DNA of 19,566 nucleotides from Anaerolinea thermophila (GCA_020722305.1 DYLB01000013.1:1897-21462); one strand, 5' to 3'; shown: positions 7,501-14,850, counted from the first letter of the stretch. A program made the numbers and translations. The notes: generated from the sequence alone by a model not told the origin.

Positions 7501-7935
7501 ATGCCTGAATTGACGCGCTTCAGCCTCGTCAAACCCGGCCTGGATACCCCTTTCCATATTGATTTCGACTGGTGGCAGTCCAACGACCGCAACTGGCACG
7601 TTTACCTGCGCAGCCTGCTCTGCGCCGAACACCAGAAGCTTTTTGCCGATATGGCCGATGAGCAGCAAATTGATTGGATCGATCCCCGTACTGCCGAAGT
7701 CCGCCCGATGGACGGCATCCAGCACATTCTCATGGCCCACTGCACCCGCCAGCCCGGGTTTATTGACGAGCATACCGCCCTGGTGGAAGCGATCTTCCGC
7801 ATCTTCCTGGCCAACAGCAACACACCCATGTCGGCCAACGACCTGGCTGCCGAATTGCAGCGCCCTGCGGCCATCATCCTGAAGACCATCGCCGGGCCGC
7901 GCGTCTATCGCGGCCTGCGCCCTTGCGTAGAGTAA
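7501..7935 (+). CDS. Small protein of unknown function with C-terminal winged-helix look
   Basis: This 144-residue soluble protein follows the 529-residue protein by one base, with GAGAGGA before the ATG. The first half is rich in Trp, His and Asp (FHIDFDWWQSNDRNWHVYLR, then CAEHQKLFADM). The second half contains a likely helix-turn-helix (NTPMSANDLAAELQRPAAII) ending in a short basic wing (GPRVYRGLRPC). Both genes of the pair therefore contain a candidate HTH segment after a 'TPM(T/S)' turn. The stop is only 6 nt before the tRNA-Arg gene, so the transcript probably reads into the tRNA. No function can be assigned. A lineage-specific regulator or adaptor is the mildest reading. Confidence 0.7.
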   Translation: MPELTRFSLVKPGLDTPFHIDFDWWQSNDRNWHVYLRSLLCAEHQKLFADMADEQQIDWIDPRTAEVRPMDGIQHILMAHCTRQPGFIDEHTALVEAIFRIFLANSNTPMSANDLAAELQRPAAIILKTIAGPRVYRGLRPCVE

Positions 7936-7941
7936 TCCCAG

Positions 7942-8017
7942 GCCCCCGTAGCTCAATGGACAGAGCAACTGCCTTCTAAGCAGGAGGTTGTGGGTTCGAA
8001 TCCCGCCGGGGGCGCCA
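7942..8017 (+). tRNA. tRNA-Arg (anticodon TCT)
   Basis: A full cloverleaf of 76 nt with encoded CCA. The acceptor stem GCCCCCG/CGGGGGC is perfect, with discriminator G. The D-arm is GCTC/GAGC, the anticodon loop CTTCTAA with TCT at 7975-7977 reads AGA/AGG, and the T-arm is GTGGG-TTCGAAT-CCCGC. The anticodon stem has an A-G mismatch at its outermost pair (positions 27-43 in tRNA numbering). It starts 6 nt after the preceding stop codon. A small GC stem (8043-8047 with 8055-8059) follows without a T-run. Confidence 0.96.
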
Positions 8018-8063
8018 TGATCCTTACTCGCTTACTGTGCTCGCGGCTGCCCGGGCCGCCATG

Positions 8064-8076
8064 AAACCTTAGGTTT
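8064..8076. repeat. Short palindrome upstream of hsp20
   Basis: AAACCT-T-AGGTTT is a perfect 13-bp inverted repeat about 30 nt before the hsp20 start and 15 nt before its ribosome site. It is not the CIRCE element of HrcA. It may be an operator or a leader hairpin. The rest of the tRNA-hsp20 gap shows no convincing promoter. Confidence 0.3.
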
Positions 8077-8105
8077 TCCGGGTTGTAAGTGAAAGGAGTG
8101 TTCCC

Positions 8106-8516
8106 ATGCCGCCGGTAATTCGTAAGTCTGATTCCGTTCTGAGTGACAAGCGGCGGACGGTGCTACACACGGTCGGCTGGCAGGTCCAGGTGCGTTCCTA
8201 TGCCTGGAGTCCGCCCACCGACGTTTGCGAGACTGAGACCACTTACGTGGTCCGTGTGGAGGTGGCCGGGATGCGCGAGTCCGATTTCCAGGTGAACATG
8301 GACAACAATTACCTGGTCATCACCGGCTCACGACCGGATGTCCACGAACGCCGGGCCTACCACCAGATGGAGATCCGCTTCGGAGAATTCCACACGGCGG
8401 TCCAGCTCCCCGGCCCGGTGAATGCCGAAAAAACCGAGGCGCTTTACGAAGACGGTTTCCTGACCATCACCTTACCTAAAGCGAGACCGACCAAGATTTC
8501 GATTGAGGAAAATTAA
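8106..8516 (+). CDS. Hsp20/alpha-crystallin small heat shock protein
   Basis: This 136-residue chaperone holds unfolding proteins in a refoldable state. The alpha-crystallin domain spans about 35-125: TTYVVRVEVAGMRESDFQVN, then LVITGSR, FGEFHTAVQLP, and the signature ALYEDGFLTITLPK. A C-terminal I-x-I anchor (ISI, 131-133) used for oligomer assembly is present. The N-terminal arm is short. AAGGAG lies 8 nt before the ATG. lon begins 7 nt after the stop, so a small chaperone and a quality-control protease are likely expressed together. Confidence 0.93.
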   Translation: MPPVIRKSDSVLSDKRRTVLHTVGWQVQVRSYAWSPPTDVCETETTYVVRVEVAGMRESDFQVNMDNNYLVITGSRPDVHERRAYHQMEIRFGEFHTAVQLPGPVNAEKTEALYEDGFLTITLPKARPTKISIEEN

Positions 8517-8523
8517 TTTACGA

Positions 8524-11124
8524 ATGGCTGCTTCACGCTGGCAAACAGATTTGATGGACTTGTTGAACTGGGTCGAAGACGACGATGATCCCATGCTGGG
8601 GATGGTCGTCCCGGCCCTGTTTTCGCGTCTCGCTTCCAAGCAAAACGAGAAAGCCGAGCCTGTGGAGCAGGAACAGGTGATCGAAAAGGATAAGTACCCG
8701 CGCGAACTGCCGATTCTGCCGTTGCGCGGGCTGGTGGTCTACCCCCAGACGGCCGTGCCGTTGACCATCGGGCAGGCGCGCTCAATCAAGCTGGTGGATG
8801 ACGTCGTCGCCGGGGACCGGTTCGTCGGGCTGGTGGCAAGCCGAAATCCCGAACTCGAAACGCCCGGACCCGGCGACCTGTACACCGTCGGGACGATCGC
8901 CACCGTCCACCGGCTGCTGCGCGCCCCCGATGGGACCATCCGCCTGCTGGTGCAGGGCTTGGATCGCTTCAAGCTGGATTCGTTCACCAGCATGGAGCCG
9001 TACCTGAAAGCCCAGGTGACGTACATCCCCGAAACGGTCGAAGCCGGGATCGAGACCGACGCCCTGGCCCGCAACGCCCGCGACCAGTTCAGCGAGATCG
9101 CGGCCATGATCCCCTCCTTCCCGGAGGAGCTGGCCGGTTCGATCACCTCGCTGGAAGACCCGCTCCAAACCGTTTACACGATTGCCAATTTCCAGCGGAT
9201 CGAGTTGGGAGATGCCCAGCGCATCCTCGAACTGGATTCGACCCTCGAGAAATTGCGCAGCCTGATCGGCCTGCTGGTGCGCGAGGCCGAGGTGCTTCAA
9301 CTGGGGCAGAAGATCCAGAACGAAGCCCGCTCGGAGATCGAAAAGGTCCAGCGCGAATACTTCCTGCGCGAGCAGTTGAAGGCCATTCAGAAAGAACTGG
9401 GCGAAAAGGACGAGCAGGCGGTCGATGTCGAGGAGTTCCGCAAGAAGATCGAAGAAGCCGGGATGCCCGAAGAGGCTGCCAAACAGTCCCGGCGCGAACT
9501 CGACCGGATGGCGCGCCTGCCAACCGCCGCCGCCGAATACGGCGTGATCCGCACCTACCTCGACTGGCTGGTCTCGCTGCCCTGGTCTGCCTCCACAGTG
9601 GACAACCTGGATATTGCCCACGCCCGCACGATCCTGGATGCGGACCATTACGGGCTGGAAGACGTCAAGGAACGCATCCTGGAATTTTTAGCCATCCGCA
9701 AACTGCGCATCGAGCGCAGCGAAGAATTAAAGAAAGCCAGCGGCGACAAGATCCGCCGCGAACGCGAGGGCGTGATCCTGTGCTTTGTCGGGCCGCCCGG
9801 CGTGGGCAAGACCTCGCTGGGACAGTCCATCGCCCGGGCCATGGGGCGCAAGTTCGTGCGCGTCTCGCTTGGCGGCATGCGGGACGAAGCCGAGATCCGC
9901 GGCCATCGCCGGACCTACATCGGGGCCATGCCGGGACGCATCCTCCAGGCCTTGCGGCGGGCCGAAACCCGTAACCCGGTCTTCATGCTCGACGAAGTGG
10001 ACAAGCTGGTCTTCGACTTCCACGGCGACCCGGCTTCGGCCCTGCTCGAAGTGCTCGACCCCGAACAGAACTCGGAATTCCGTGACCATTACCTCGAAGT
10101 CGCCTACGACTTATCCCAGGTGATGTTCATCACCACGGCCAACACCCTCGAAACCGTGCCCGGGCCGCTGCGCGACCGGATGGAGATCATCCGCCTGTCG
10201 GGCTACACTGACCGCGAAAAGGTGGAAATCGCCAAAGGCTACCTGATCCCGCGCCAGATCCGCGAGAACGGGCTGCGCAACAAGGAAATCCGCTTCACAG
10301 ATGCCGGCCTGCGGACGATCATCCGCAGATACACGCGTGAGGCGGGCGTCCGCAACCTGGAGCGCGAGATCGGGGCCATCTGCCGCAAGGTGGGCACGCG
10401 CATCGCCGAGGGTCAGGTCGAGAAAGTGGTCGTCAAGCCCGAGACGGTGGCGGAGTTTCTCGACCGGCCCATATTCTACGGAACCGAGGAACTGAACGTC
10501 CGCACCTCGATGCCGGGCGTCGTGCCTGGCCTGGCCTGGACGCCGTTCGGCGGGGACGTGCTTTACATCGAATCCACCCGTATGCCGGGCAGCAAGGGCT
10601 TCCAGGTGACCGGCTCGATCGGCAACGTGATGCAGGAATCGGCCCGGGCCGCGCTCTCCTACGTCCGTTCGCGGGCCGGCGAACTGGGGCTGGAACCTAA
10701 ATTCTTCGAGAATTCCGACATTCACATGCACATCCCGGCCGGCTCCCAGCCCAAGGATGGGCCTTCGGCGGGCGTCACCATGGCGACCTCGCTCGTGTCG
10801 CTCATCTCCGGGCGCAAGGTCCGCACCGGGGTGGGGATGACGGGCGAGATCACCCTCCGGGGACAGGTCCTGCCAATCGGCGGGGTCAAGGAAAAGGTCC
10901 TGGCCGCGCACCGCAACGGCCTGAAAACGATCATCCTGCCCAGGCACAACGAGGCCGACCTGGAAGACGTCCCAGAAGAGATCAAGAAATCCATGAAATT
11001 CATCTTCGTCGAGAGCGTGGACGAAGTGCTGGAGGCCGCGCTGGTGAAAGCGCCGCGCCGCAAAGAATCGCCGGATGGGGCCGAGACGAAAGGGGGCGCT
11101 GATGCCAAAAGTGCTGCTGGCTGA
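8524..11124 (+). CDS. lon: ATP-dependent protease Lon (LonA type)
   Basis: This 866-residue protein is an AAA+ serine protease that degrades damaged and regulatory proteins in the cytoplasm. The domains in order are an extra N-terminal segment of about 55 residues, rich in acidic and charged residues; the LON substrate-binding domain from RELPILPLRG; a coiled-coil helical region (about 230-310); the AAA+ module with Walker A GPPGVGKT (423-430) and Walker B FMLDEVD; and the protease domain. The catalytic dyad is Ser748 (PKDGPSAG) and Lys791 (GGVKEKV), spaced 43 residues as in E. coli Lon. The N-terminal extension makes it longer than E. coli Lon (784). ATG 8524 is preferred, with GAGGAA 13 nt upstream inside hsp20. 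An in-frame TTG at 8503 would overlap hsp20. Confidence 0.96.
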   Translation: MAASRWQTDLMDLLNWVEDDDDPMLGMVVPALFSRLASKQNEKAEPVEQEQVIEKDKYPRELPILPLRGLVVYPQTAVPLTIGQARSIKLVDDVVAGDRFVGLVASRNPELETPGPGDLYTVGTIATVHRLLRAPDGTIRLLVQGLDRFKLDSFTSMEPYLKAQVTYIPETVEAGIETDALARNARDQFSEIAAMIPSFPEELAGSITSLEDPLQTVYTIANFQRIELGDAQRILELDSTLEKLRSLIGLLVREAEVLQLGQKIQNEARSEIEKVQREYFLREQLKAIQKELGEKDEQAVDVEEFRKKIEEAGMPEEAAKQSRRELDRMARLPTAAAEYGVIRTYLDWLVSLPWSASTVDNLDIAHARTILDADHYGLEDVKERILEFLAIRKLRIERSEELKKASGDKIRREREGVILCFVGPPGVGKTSLGQSIARAMGRKFVRVSLGGMRDEAEIRGHRRTYIGAMPGRILQALRRAETRNPVFMLDEVDKLVFDFHGDPASALLEVLDPEQNSEFRDHYLEVAYDLSQVMFITTANTLETVPGPLRDRMEIIRLSGYTDREKVEIAKGYLIPRQIRENGLRNKEIRFTDAGLRTIIRRYTREAGVRNLEREIGAICRKVGTRIAEGQVEKVVVKPETVAEFLDRPIFYGTEELNVRTSMPGVVPGLAWTPFGGDVLYIESTRMPGSKGFQVTGSIGNVMQESARAALSYVRSRAGELGLEPKFFENSDIHMHIPAGSQPKDGPSAGVTMATSLVSLISGRKVRTGVGMTGEITLRGQVLPIGGVKEKVLAAHRNGLKTIILPRHNEADLEDVPEEIKKSMKFIFVESVDEVLEAALVKAPRRKESPDGAETKGGADAKSAAG

Positions 11125-11458
11125 AGACGATACGACCATGGTCCGCCTGTTGACGACCCTGCTGCGCATGGAAGGCTTCGAGGTCGCCAGCCTGGTGAAT
11201 TTCCAGGAACCCGTGCTGCACGCCCTCGACCGCGAGAAGCCGGATGCACTGATCCTGGACGTCCACTTGCCGAACGAGAACGGCCTCGACGTGCTGCGGG
11301 CCATCCGCAACGACGAGAAACTGAAGAACACCTATGTGGTGATGACTTCGGGCATGAACCTGCGCATCGAATGTCTGGACAACGGGGCCAACGAATTCCT
11401 GCTCAAGCCCTACATGCCGGATGACCTGATTTCGGCTCTGCGCCGCGTCGTTATATGA
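11102..11458 (+). CDS. Stand-alone response regulator (REC domain only)
   Basis: This 118-residue protein consists of a single receiver domain. The acidic pocket is E8-D9-D10, the phospho-acceptor Asp53 (ALILDVHLP), the switch residue T82/S83 (VVMTSG) and Lys102 (LLKPYMP). There is no output domain, so it would act by protein contact or as a phosphorelay intermediate. No histidine kinase is in the window. The ATG overlaps the end of lon by 23 nt and has AAAGGGGG 7 nt upstream within lon. The stop overlaps the next start (ATGA). Co-expression with lon is therefore strongly implied. Confidence 0.92.
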   Translation: MPKVLLAEDDTTMVRLLTTLLRMEGFEVASLVNFQEPVLHALDREKPDALILDVHLPNENGLDVLRAIRNDEKLKNTYVVMTSGMNLRIECLDNGANEFLLKPYMPDDLISALRRVVI

Positions 11459-11901
11459 GCGTCGGACCGCACACTGTCCCCATCATCCGCCAATTCCGCT
11501 TCCCCGAAGATTACCCGGCCGTGCGTGCCTTGTGGGAAGGGGCCGGGCCAGGGATCAACCTCCGCCGCTCGGACGAGCCGCAGGAACTGGAGAAGAAACT
11601 CGCCCGCGACCCCGACTTGTTCCTGGTCGCCGAGGCCGAGGGCCTGATCGTCGGCTCGGTCGTTGGCGGCTTCGACGGCCGCCGGGGGATGATCTACCAC
11701 CTGGCAGTAGCTCCCGGCTACCGCCGGCGCGGGCTTGGCCAGGCCCTGATGGACGAAGTCGAACAGCGTTTGCGGCAAAAAGGCTGCATCCGCTGTTATT
11801 TGATGGTGACGAAGGACAATCCCGACGCCGTGCCGTTCTACGAAAAACGCGGCTGGCAGCGGATGGATTTCGTCGAAACTTTTGGAAAGGATTTGAGTTG
11901 A
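11455..11901 (+). CDS. GNAT-family N-acetyltransferase
   Basis: This 148-residue protein has the GNAT fold. An N-terminal DYPAVRALWEGAG segment is followed by strands LFLVAEAEGLIVGSVVGG and MIYHLAVAPGYRRRGLGQAL. The latter holds the acetyl-CoA pyrophosphate loop RRRGLG. The C-terminal strand/helix reads CYLMVTKDNPDAVPFYEKRG. It resembles the YpeA-like subgroup of small GNATs. The substrate is unknown and could be an amine of a metabolite or a protein N-terminus. It overlaps the response regulator by 4 bp and the next gene by 4 bp (TTGA). Confidence 0.9.
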   Translation: MSVGPHTVPIIRQFRFPEDYPAVRALWEGAGPGINLRRSDEPQELEKKLARDPDLFLVAEAEGLIVGSVVGGFDGRRGMIYHLAVAPGYRRRGLGQALMDEVEQRLRQKGCIRCYLMVTKDNPDAVPFYEKRGWQRMDFVETFGKDLS

Positions 11902-12395
11902 CCCTCCTGCGCTTTGGCATCCTGACCGCCTCCGACCGTTCAGCCCGCGGCGAACGCCCTGACGTTTCCGGCCCGGCGCTGGTAGAAGCGATCGAGTCGC
12001 AGGGCTGGCAGGTGACGCGCCAAATGGTCTTGCCGGATGACCTGCGGGAGCTGCGCCAGGCCCTGAGTGAGTGGGCCGACGAAAGCGCCCTGGACGTGAT
12101 CCTGACCACCGGCGGGACGGGTTTCTCGCCCCGTGACGTCACCCCCGAAGCCACCCTGTCCGTAATCGAAAGGCAGGCTCCCGGCCTGGCCGAGGCCATG
12201 CGCGCCGATAGCCTTGCCAAAACGCCCCACGCGATGCTTTCCCGGGCTGTGGCGGGCATCCGCGGCCGCACGCTGATCATTAATTTGCCCGGCAGCCCCA
12301 AAGGCGCGGTGGAAAACCTGAAGGTCGTCCTGCCTGTCCTGGCCCACGCCATCGAACTGCTCCGGGAAGACCCGCAGGCCGAAGCGCATCATTAG
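11898..12395 (+). CDS. MogA/MoaB-family molybdopterin adenylyltransferase
   Basis: This 165-residue cytoplasmic enzyme of molybdenum cofactor synthesis activates molybdopterin by adenylylation before metal insertion. It starts with FGILTASDRSARG and has the nucleotide and pterin-binding signature TTGGTGFSPRDVTPEAT. Later it has HAMLSRAVAGIRG and the loop INLPGSPKGAVENL, all as in MogA. The start is a TTG overlapping the GNAT stop, with AAAGGA upstream. No in-frame ATG fits the family's N-terminus. Whether it functions as MogA or MoaB cannot be told by eye. No other cofactor genes or molybdoenzymes are in the window. Confidence 0.9.
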   Translation: MTLLRFGILTASDRSARGERPDVSGPALVEAIESQGWQVTRQMVLPDDLRELRQALSEWADESALDVILTTGGTGFSPRDVTPEATLSVIERQAPGLAEAMRADSLAKTPHAMLSRAVAGIRGRTLIINLPGSPKGAVENLKVVLPVLAHAIELLREDPQAEAHH

Positions 12396-12399
12396 GCGC

Positions 12400-12429
12400 T
12401 TGGCGGCTTTCGGGGTTCTGCGCTATAAT
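12400..12429 (+). promoter_or_regulatory. Promoter of efp
   Basis: TTGGCG (12400-12405) and perfect TATAAT (12424-12429) are separated by 18 bp, just past the preceding stop codon. The expected start is near 12436, giving a leader of about 29 nt. The -35 is the same TTGGCGG seen before the gene at 5910. Confidence 0.6.
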
Positions 12430-12464
12430 CCCGCCGTTTGCAATCCTATGAAAGAGGAAAGATT

Positions 12465-13022
12465 ATGATTGATGTAAATGAACTCCGTAAGGGCGTTACC
12501 TTCGAGCTGGACGGTAACCTTTACAAAGTGCTGGATTACAGCCACAACAAAACTGGGCGCGGCAACGCTTCCATCCGTATCAAGGCCCGCAACCTGCGCA
12601 CCGGCGCAAATATAGAGCGCACCTTCAACTCCGGCCAGAGCGTGCAGGACGTGCGCCTCGATTTCCACAACGTCCAATACCTGTACACCGACGGCGACCT
12701 GTACTATTTCATGGACAACGAGACCTTCGAGCAGCCGGCGGTCGAATCCAGCCTGATTGGCGACGACGCCGGCTATCTGACCGAAGGCATGGAGGTCAAA
12801 CTGACCTTCTACCAGGGCAAGCCGCTCGACATCGAACTGCCCCTGACGGTTGACCTGGAAGTCGTCGAGGCCGAGGTGTCGGTGCGCGGCGATACCGCCA
12901 CCGGTGTGACCAAGAAAGTCAAAGTCTCCACCGGCCTGGAAGTGCAGGTGCCCAATTTCGTGGACGTAGGCACGGTCATCCGCATTGACACGCGTACCGG
13001 GGCCTACGTCACCCGGGCGTAA
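12465..13022 (+). CDS. efp: Elongation factor P
   Basis: This 185-residue, tRNA-shaped translation factor rescues ribosomes stalled at proline stretches. The three beta-barrel domains are all present: an N-terminal KOW-like domain, then IERTFNSGQSVQDVRLD and YLYTDGDLYYFMDNETFEQ, then the C-terminal domain ending VPNFVDVGTVIRIDTRTGAY. The loop that reaches the peptidyl-transferase centre reads HNKTGRGNAS, with Arg32 at the tip where E. coli has the modified Lys34. GAGGAAA lies 7 nt before the ATG, which is preferred over an upstream in-frame TTG. Confidence 0.96.
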   Translation: MIDVNELRKGVTFELDGNLYKVLDYSHNKTGRGNASIRIKARNLRTGANIERTFNSGQSVQDVRLDFHNVQYLYTDGDLYYFMDNETFEQPAVESSLIGDDAGYLTEGMEVKLTFYQGKPLDIELPLTVDLEVVEAEVSVRGDTATGVTKKVKVSTGLEVQVPNFVDVGTVIRIDTRTGAYVTRA

Positions 13023-13028
13023 ACCTTC

Positions 13029-13054
13029 CGAGACCTGGCAGAAGTCAGGTCTCG
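13029..13054 (+). terminator. Hairpin after efp, probable terminator
   Basis: CGAGACCTG (13029-13037) and CAGGTCTCG (13046-13054) form a perfect 9-bp stem with an 8-nt loop, 7 nt after the efp stop. The tail (CTTCTATG) is only weakly T-rich, so termination may be partial and the next gene may be read through. Confidence 0.5.
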
Positions 13055-13113
13055 CTTCTATGGGCAGGTAAGATTTTATATTTCAGGGGACTCCTAAAGT
13101 CGGAGGATCGTTG

Positions 13114-13449
13114 ATGCGAACACCCGCCGGAAGTGAATGTCCTTATTTCTATGGGGATTATTATCGCGGCCGCAACCACGAAGAATGCCGGCTGCTGCTG
13201 GCGGCCAATCCGCCCGAAAAATGGACCCGTAATCTGTGCGCCACCTGCCCCGTGCCGGGCATCGCCCGCGCCAACGCCTGTGAGCACATGGTCCTCACCG
13301 GTCACGTCGCCCGGCCGTTCAGCGCGGCCTTCCAGCGCCGGGTGCAGGTGACGGCCTTCTGCCGCAAGAGCAACCGTCCCGTTAAGGAGCCACACGTCGG
13401 CTGCGGCGAATGCCACCCCTTCCCGCCCGTCTTCGAAGTGAAAAAATGA
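13114..13449 (+). CDS. Eight-cysteine small protein, probable metal binder, unknown function
   Basis: This 111-residue protein has cysteines at 9, 25, 42, 45, 56, 83, 97 and 100, including two CxxC pairs (LCATC and VGCGEC). Eight cysteines in this spacing could make two four-cysteine metal sites, zinc or iron-sulfur. There is no signal peptide, and the surface is basic and His-containing. I do not recognise a named family, though the style is that of a conserved protein of Anaerolineae. GGAGG lies 7 nt before the ATG. The stop overlaps the start of the HAD-DinB gene (ATGA), so the two are translationally coupled. Confidence 0.75.
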   Translation: MRTPAGSECPYFYGDYYRGRNHEECRLLLAANPPEKWTRNLCATCPVPGIARANACEHMVLTGHVARPFSAAFQRRVQVTAFCRKSNRPVKEPHVGCGECHPFPPVFEVKK

Positions 13450-14657
13450 CCCTGACCCTGCTGCTCGACCTCGACGATACCCTGCTCGACACCCACATGG
13501 ACGCCTTCATCCCGGCCTATTTCCAGGCCCTGTCTGCCGCGCTGGCCGATGAGGTGGACCCGCGGACCATGCTGACCGCCCTGATGGACGGGACCCGGCG
13601 CATGATGGCCAACGAAAACCCGGCCAAAACCCTGCGCCAGGTCTTCGATTCGGTCTTCTTCCCCGCTCTGGGCCTCGATCGGGATTGCCTTCAATCCAGG
13701 ATCGAAACCTTTTACGATAACGTTTTTCCCAGCCTGGGCCATCTCACCCGGCCGCGCCCCGGCGCGGTCGAACTCGTCGAGTGGGCCTTCGAGCAGGGCT
13801 ACCGGGTCGTTATTGCTACTAACCCGCTTTTCCCGCTCAAGGCCATCCATCACCGGATGCGCTGGGCTGGCCTGCCCCCTGAAAAATACCCCTTTGCGCT
13901 GGTCGCGTCTTACGAAACCTTTCATTTCACCAAGCCCTCCCCAGCCTTTTACGCTGAAGTAATGGCCCAACTCGGCTGGCCCGACGACCCGGTCGTAATG
14001 GTCGGCGATGACCTCGAAAACGACGTCAGGCCAGTCTCGACTCTGGGCATCCCTGTCTTCTGGGTCGAGAACCTCGGCGTCAGCCTCCCCGAAGGACTGA
14101 CCGTCACTGGGCGGGGGCGGATTGACGGGGTGCGCGCCTGGATCGAATCCCTCGATTTAACGGCCTGCCAGCCCGACCTGTCCCGGCCCGAGGCGCTGCT
14201 CCCCGTCCTGCGGGCCATCCCGGCCGCCCTGTCCCAGTTGACCAGCGGCCTGTCCGAAACTGCCTGGCGCTGCAAGCCCGAACCCGGCGAGTGGTGCCTG
14301 GTGCAGCTCATCTGCCACTTGCGAGACGTGGAAAACGACGTCAACCTGCCGCGCGTCAAGAAAATCCTGGCCGAGGAAAACCCCTTCATCGCCGGCGAGG
14401 TGACCGACCGTTGGATCGAGGAACGGGAGTACGCCCAGCAGGACGGCCCGCTGGCCCTGGCGGAGTTCACCACGGCCCGCACTGAGACGTTGGGCCTGCT
14501 CGCCGCTATCGACGCCGAATCCTGGCTGAGGCCGGCCCGCCACACCATCTTCGGCCCCTCCACGCTGCTGGAACTGATGGGCTTCGTGGCCGAGCACGAC
14601 CGCAGCCACATGCGCCAGGTGCTGACCACCATCGCCGCGGCCGCCGAGATCGTCTGA
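13446..14657 (+). CDS. Fusion of HAD-family hydrolase and DinB-like domain
   Basis: This 403-residue protein has two parts. Residues 1 to about 235 are a HAD hydrolase: motif I DLDDT (nucleophile Asp8, acid Asp10), motif II in VIATN, motif III Lys in FTKPSP, and motif IV GDDLENDV, so phosphatase-type chemistry is expected. From about 250 a DinB/DUF664-like four-helix domain follows. It has the typical metal-ligand histidines in CHLRDVE and in EHDRSH near the C-terminus, and GEWCLVQLICHL matches the family's first conserved stretch. DinB-like domains often act in thiol-dependent or detoxification reactions. The substrate is unknown. It is coupled by overlap to the eight-cysteine gene upstream and followed by a terminator. 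Confidence 0.88.
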   Translation: MTLTLLLDLDDTLLDTHMDAFIPAYFQALSAALADEVDPRTMLTALMDGTRRMMANENPAKTLRQVFDSVFFPALGLDRDCLQSRIETFYDNVFPSLGHLTRPRPGAVELVEWAFEQGYRVVIATNPLFPLKAIHHRMRWAGLPPEKYPFALVASYETFHFTKPSPAFYAEVMAQLGWPDDPVVMVGDDLENDVRPVSTLGIPVFWVENLGVSLPEGLTVTGRGRIDGVRAWIESLDLTACQPDLSRPEALLPVLRAIPAALSQLTSGLSETAWRCKPEPGEWCLVQLICHLRDVENDVNLPRVKKILAEENPFIAGEVTDRWIEEREYAQQDGPLALAEFTTARTETLGLLAAIDAESWLRPARHTIFGPSTLLELMGFVAEHDRSHMRQVLTTIAAAAEIV

Positions 14658-14685
14658 CGCGCATCCATCTTTTGCAGGTCGTGTT

Positions 14686-14719
14686 ATAACGTCCAGAATG
14701 CCCCCTAGACGTTATTTTT
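14686..14719 (+). terminator. Rho-independent terminator after the HAD-DinB gene
   Basis: ATAACGTC (14686-14693) pairs perfectly with GACGTTAT (14708-14715) around a 14-nt loop and is followed by TTTTATTA. It sits about 30 nt after the stop. The stem is AT-rich and the loop long, so strength is moderate. Confidence 0.55.
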
Positions 14720-14767
14720 ATTAGCGCGCCAAACCGATGGGACGCGCTTTACCGCCATCTCCAAGAG

Positions 14768-14834
14768 TCCGCTAATCTCCGCGAATTCCCGCTAATCCGT
14801 CTTACATTCGCGATGATTTGCGAAGATTAGCGGA
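14768..14834. repeat. Inverted repeat built from 10-bp periodic units
   Basis: The 19-bp arms TCCGCTAATCTCCGCGAAT (14768-14786) and ATTTGCGAAGATTAGCGGA (14816-14834) pair with one mismatch and one wobble around a 29-nt middle. Each side is itself tandem at 10 bp. The left side reads CCGCTAATCT, CCGCGAATTC, CCGCTAATCC. The right side reads ATTCGCGATG, ATTTGCGAAG, ATTAGCGGAT. It looks like a member of a dispersed intergenic palindromic family. It sits between the HAD-DinB terminator and fabF. Confidence 0.65.
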
Positions 14835-14850
14835 TTTCTGTCCCAGCGCT

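Noticed and set aside
8043..8059. GC stem after tRNA-Arg as terminator
   Set aside because: Only 5 bp and no T-run. Read-through to hsp20 cannot be excluded.
8782..11331. Several long open frames antisense to lon and the response regulator
   Set aside because: Same antisense effect. They have no plausible starts or domains.
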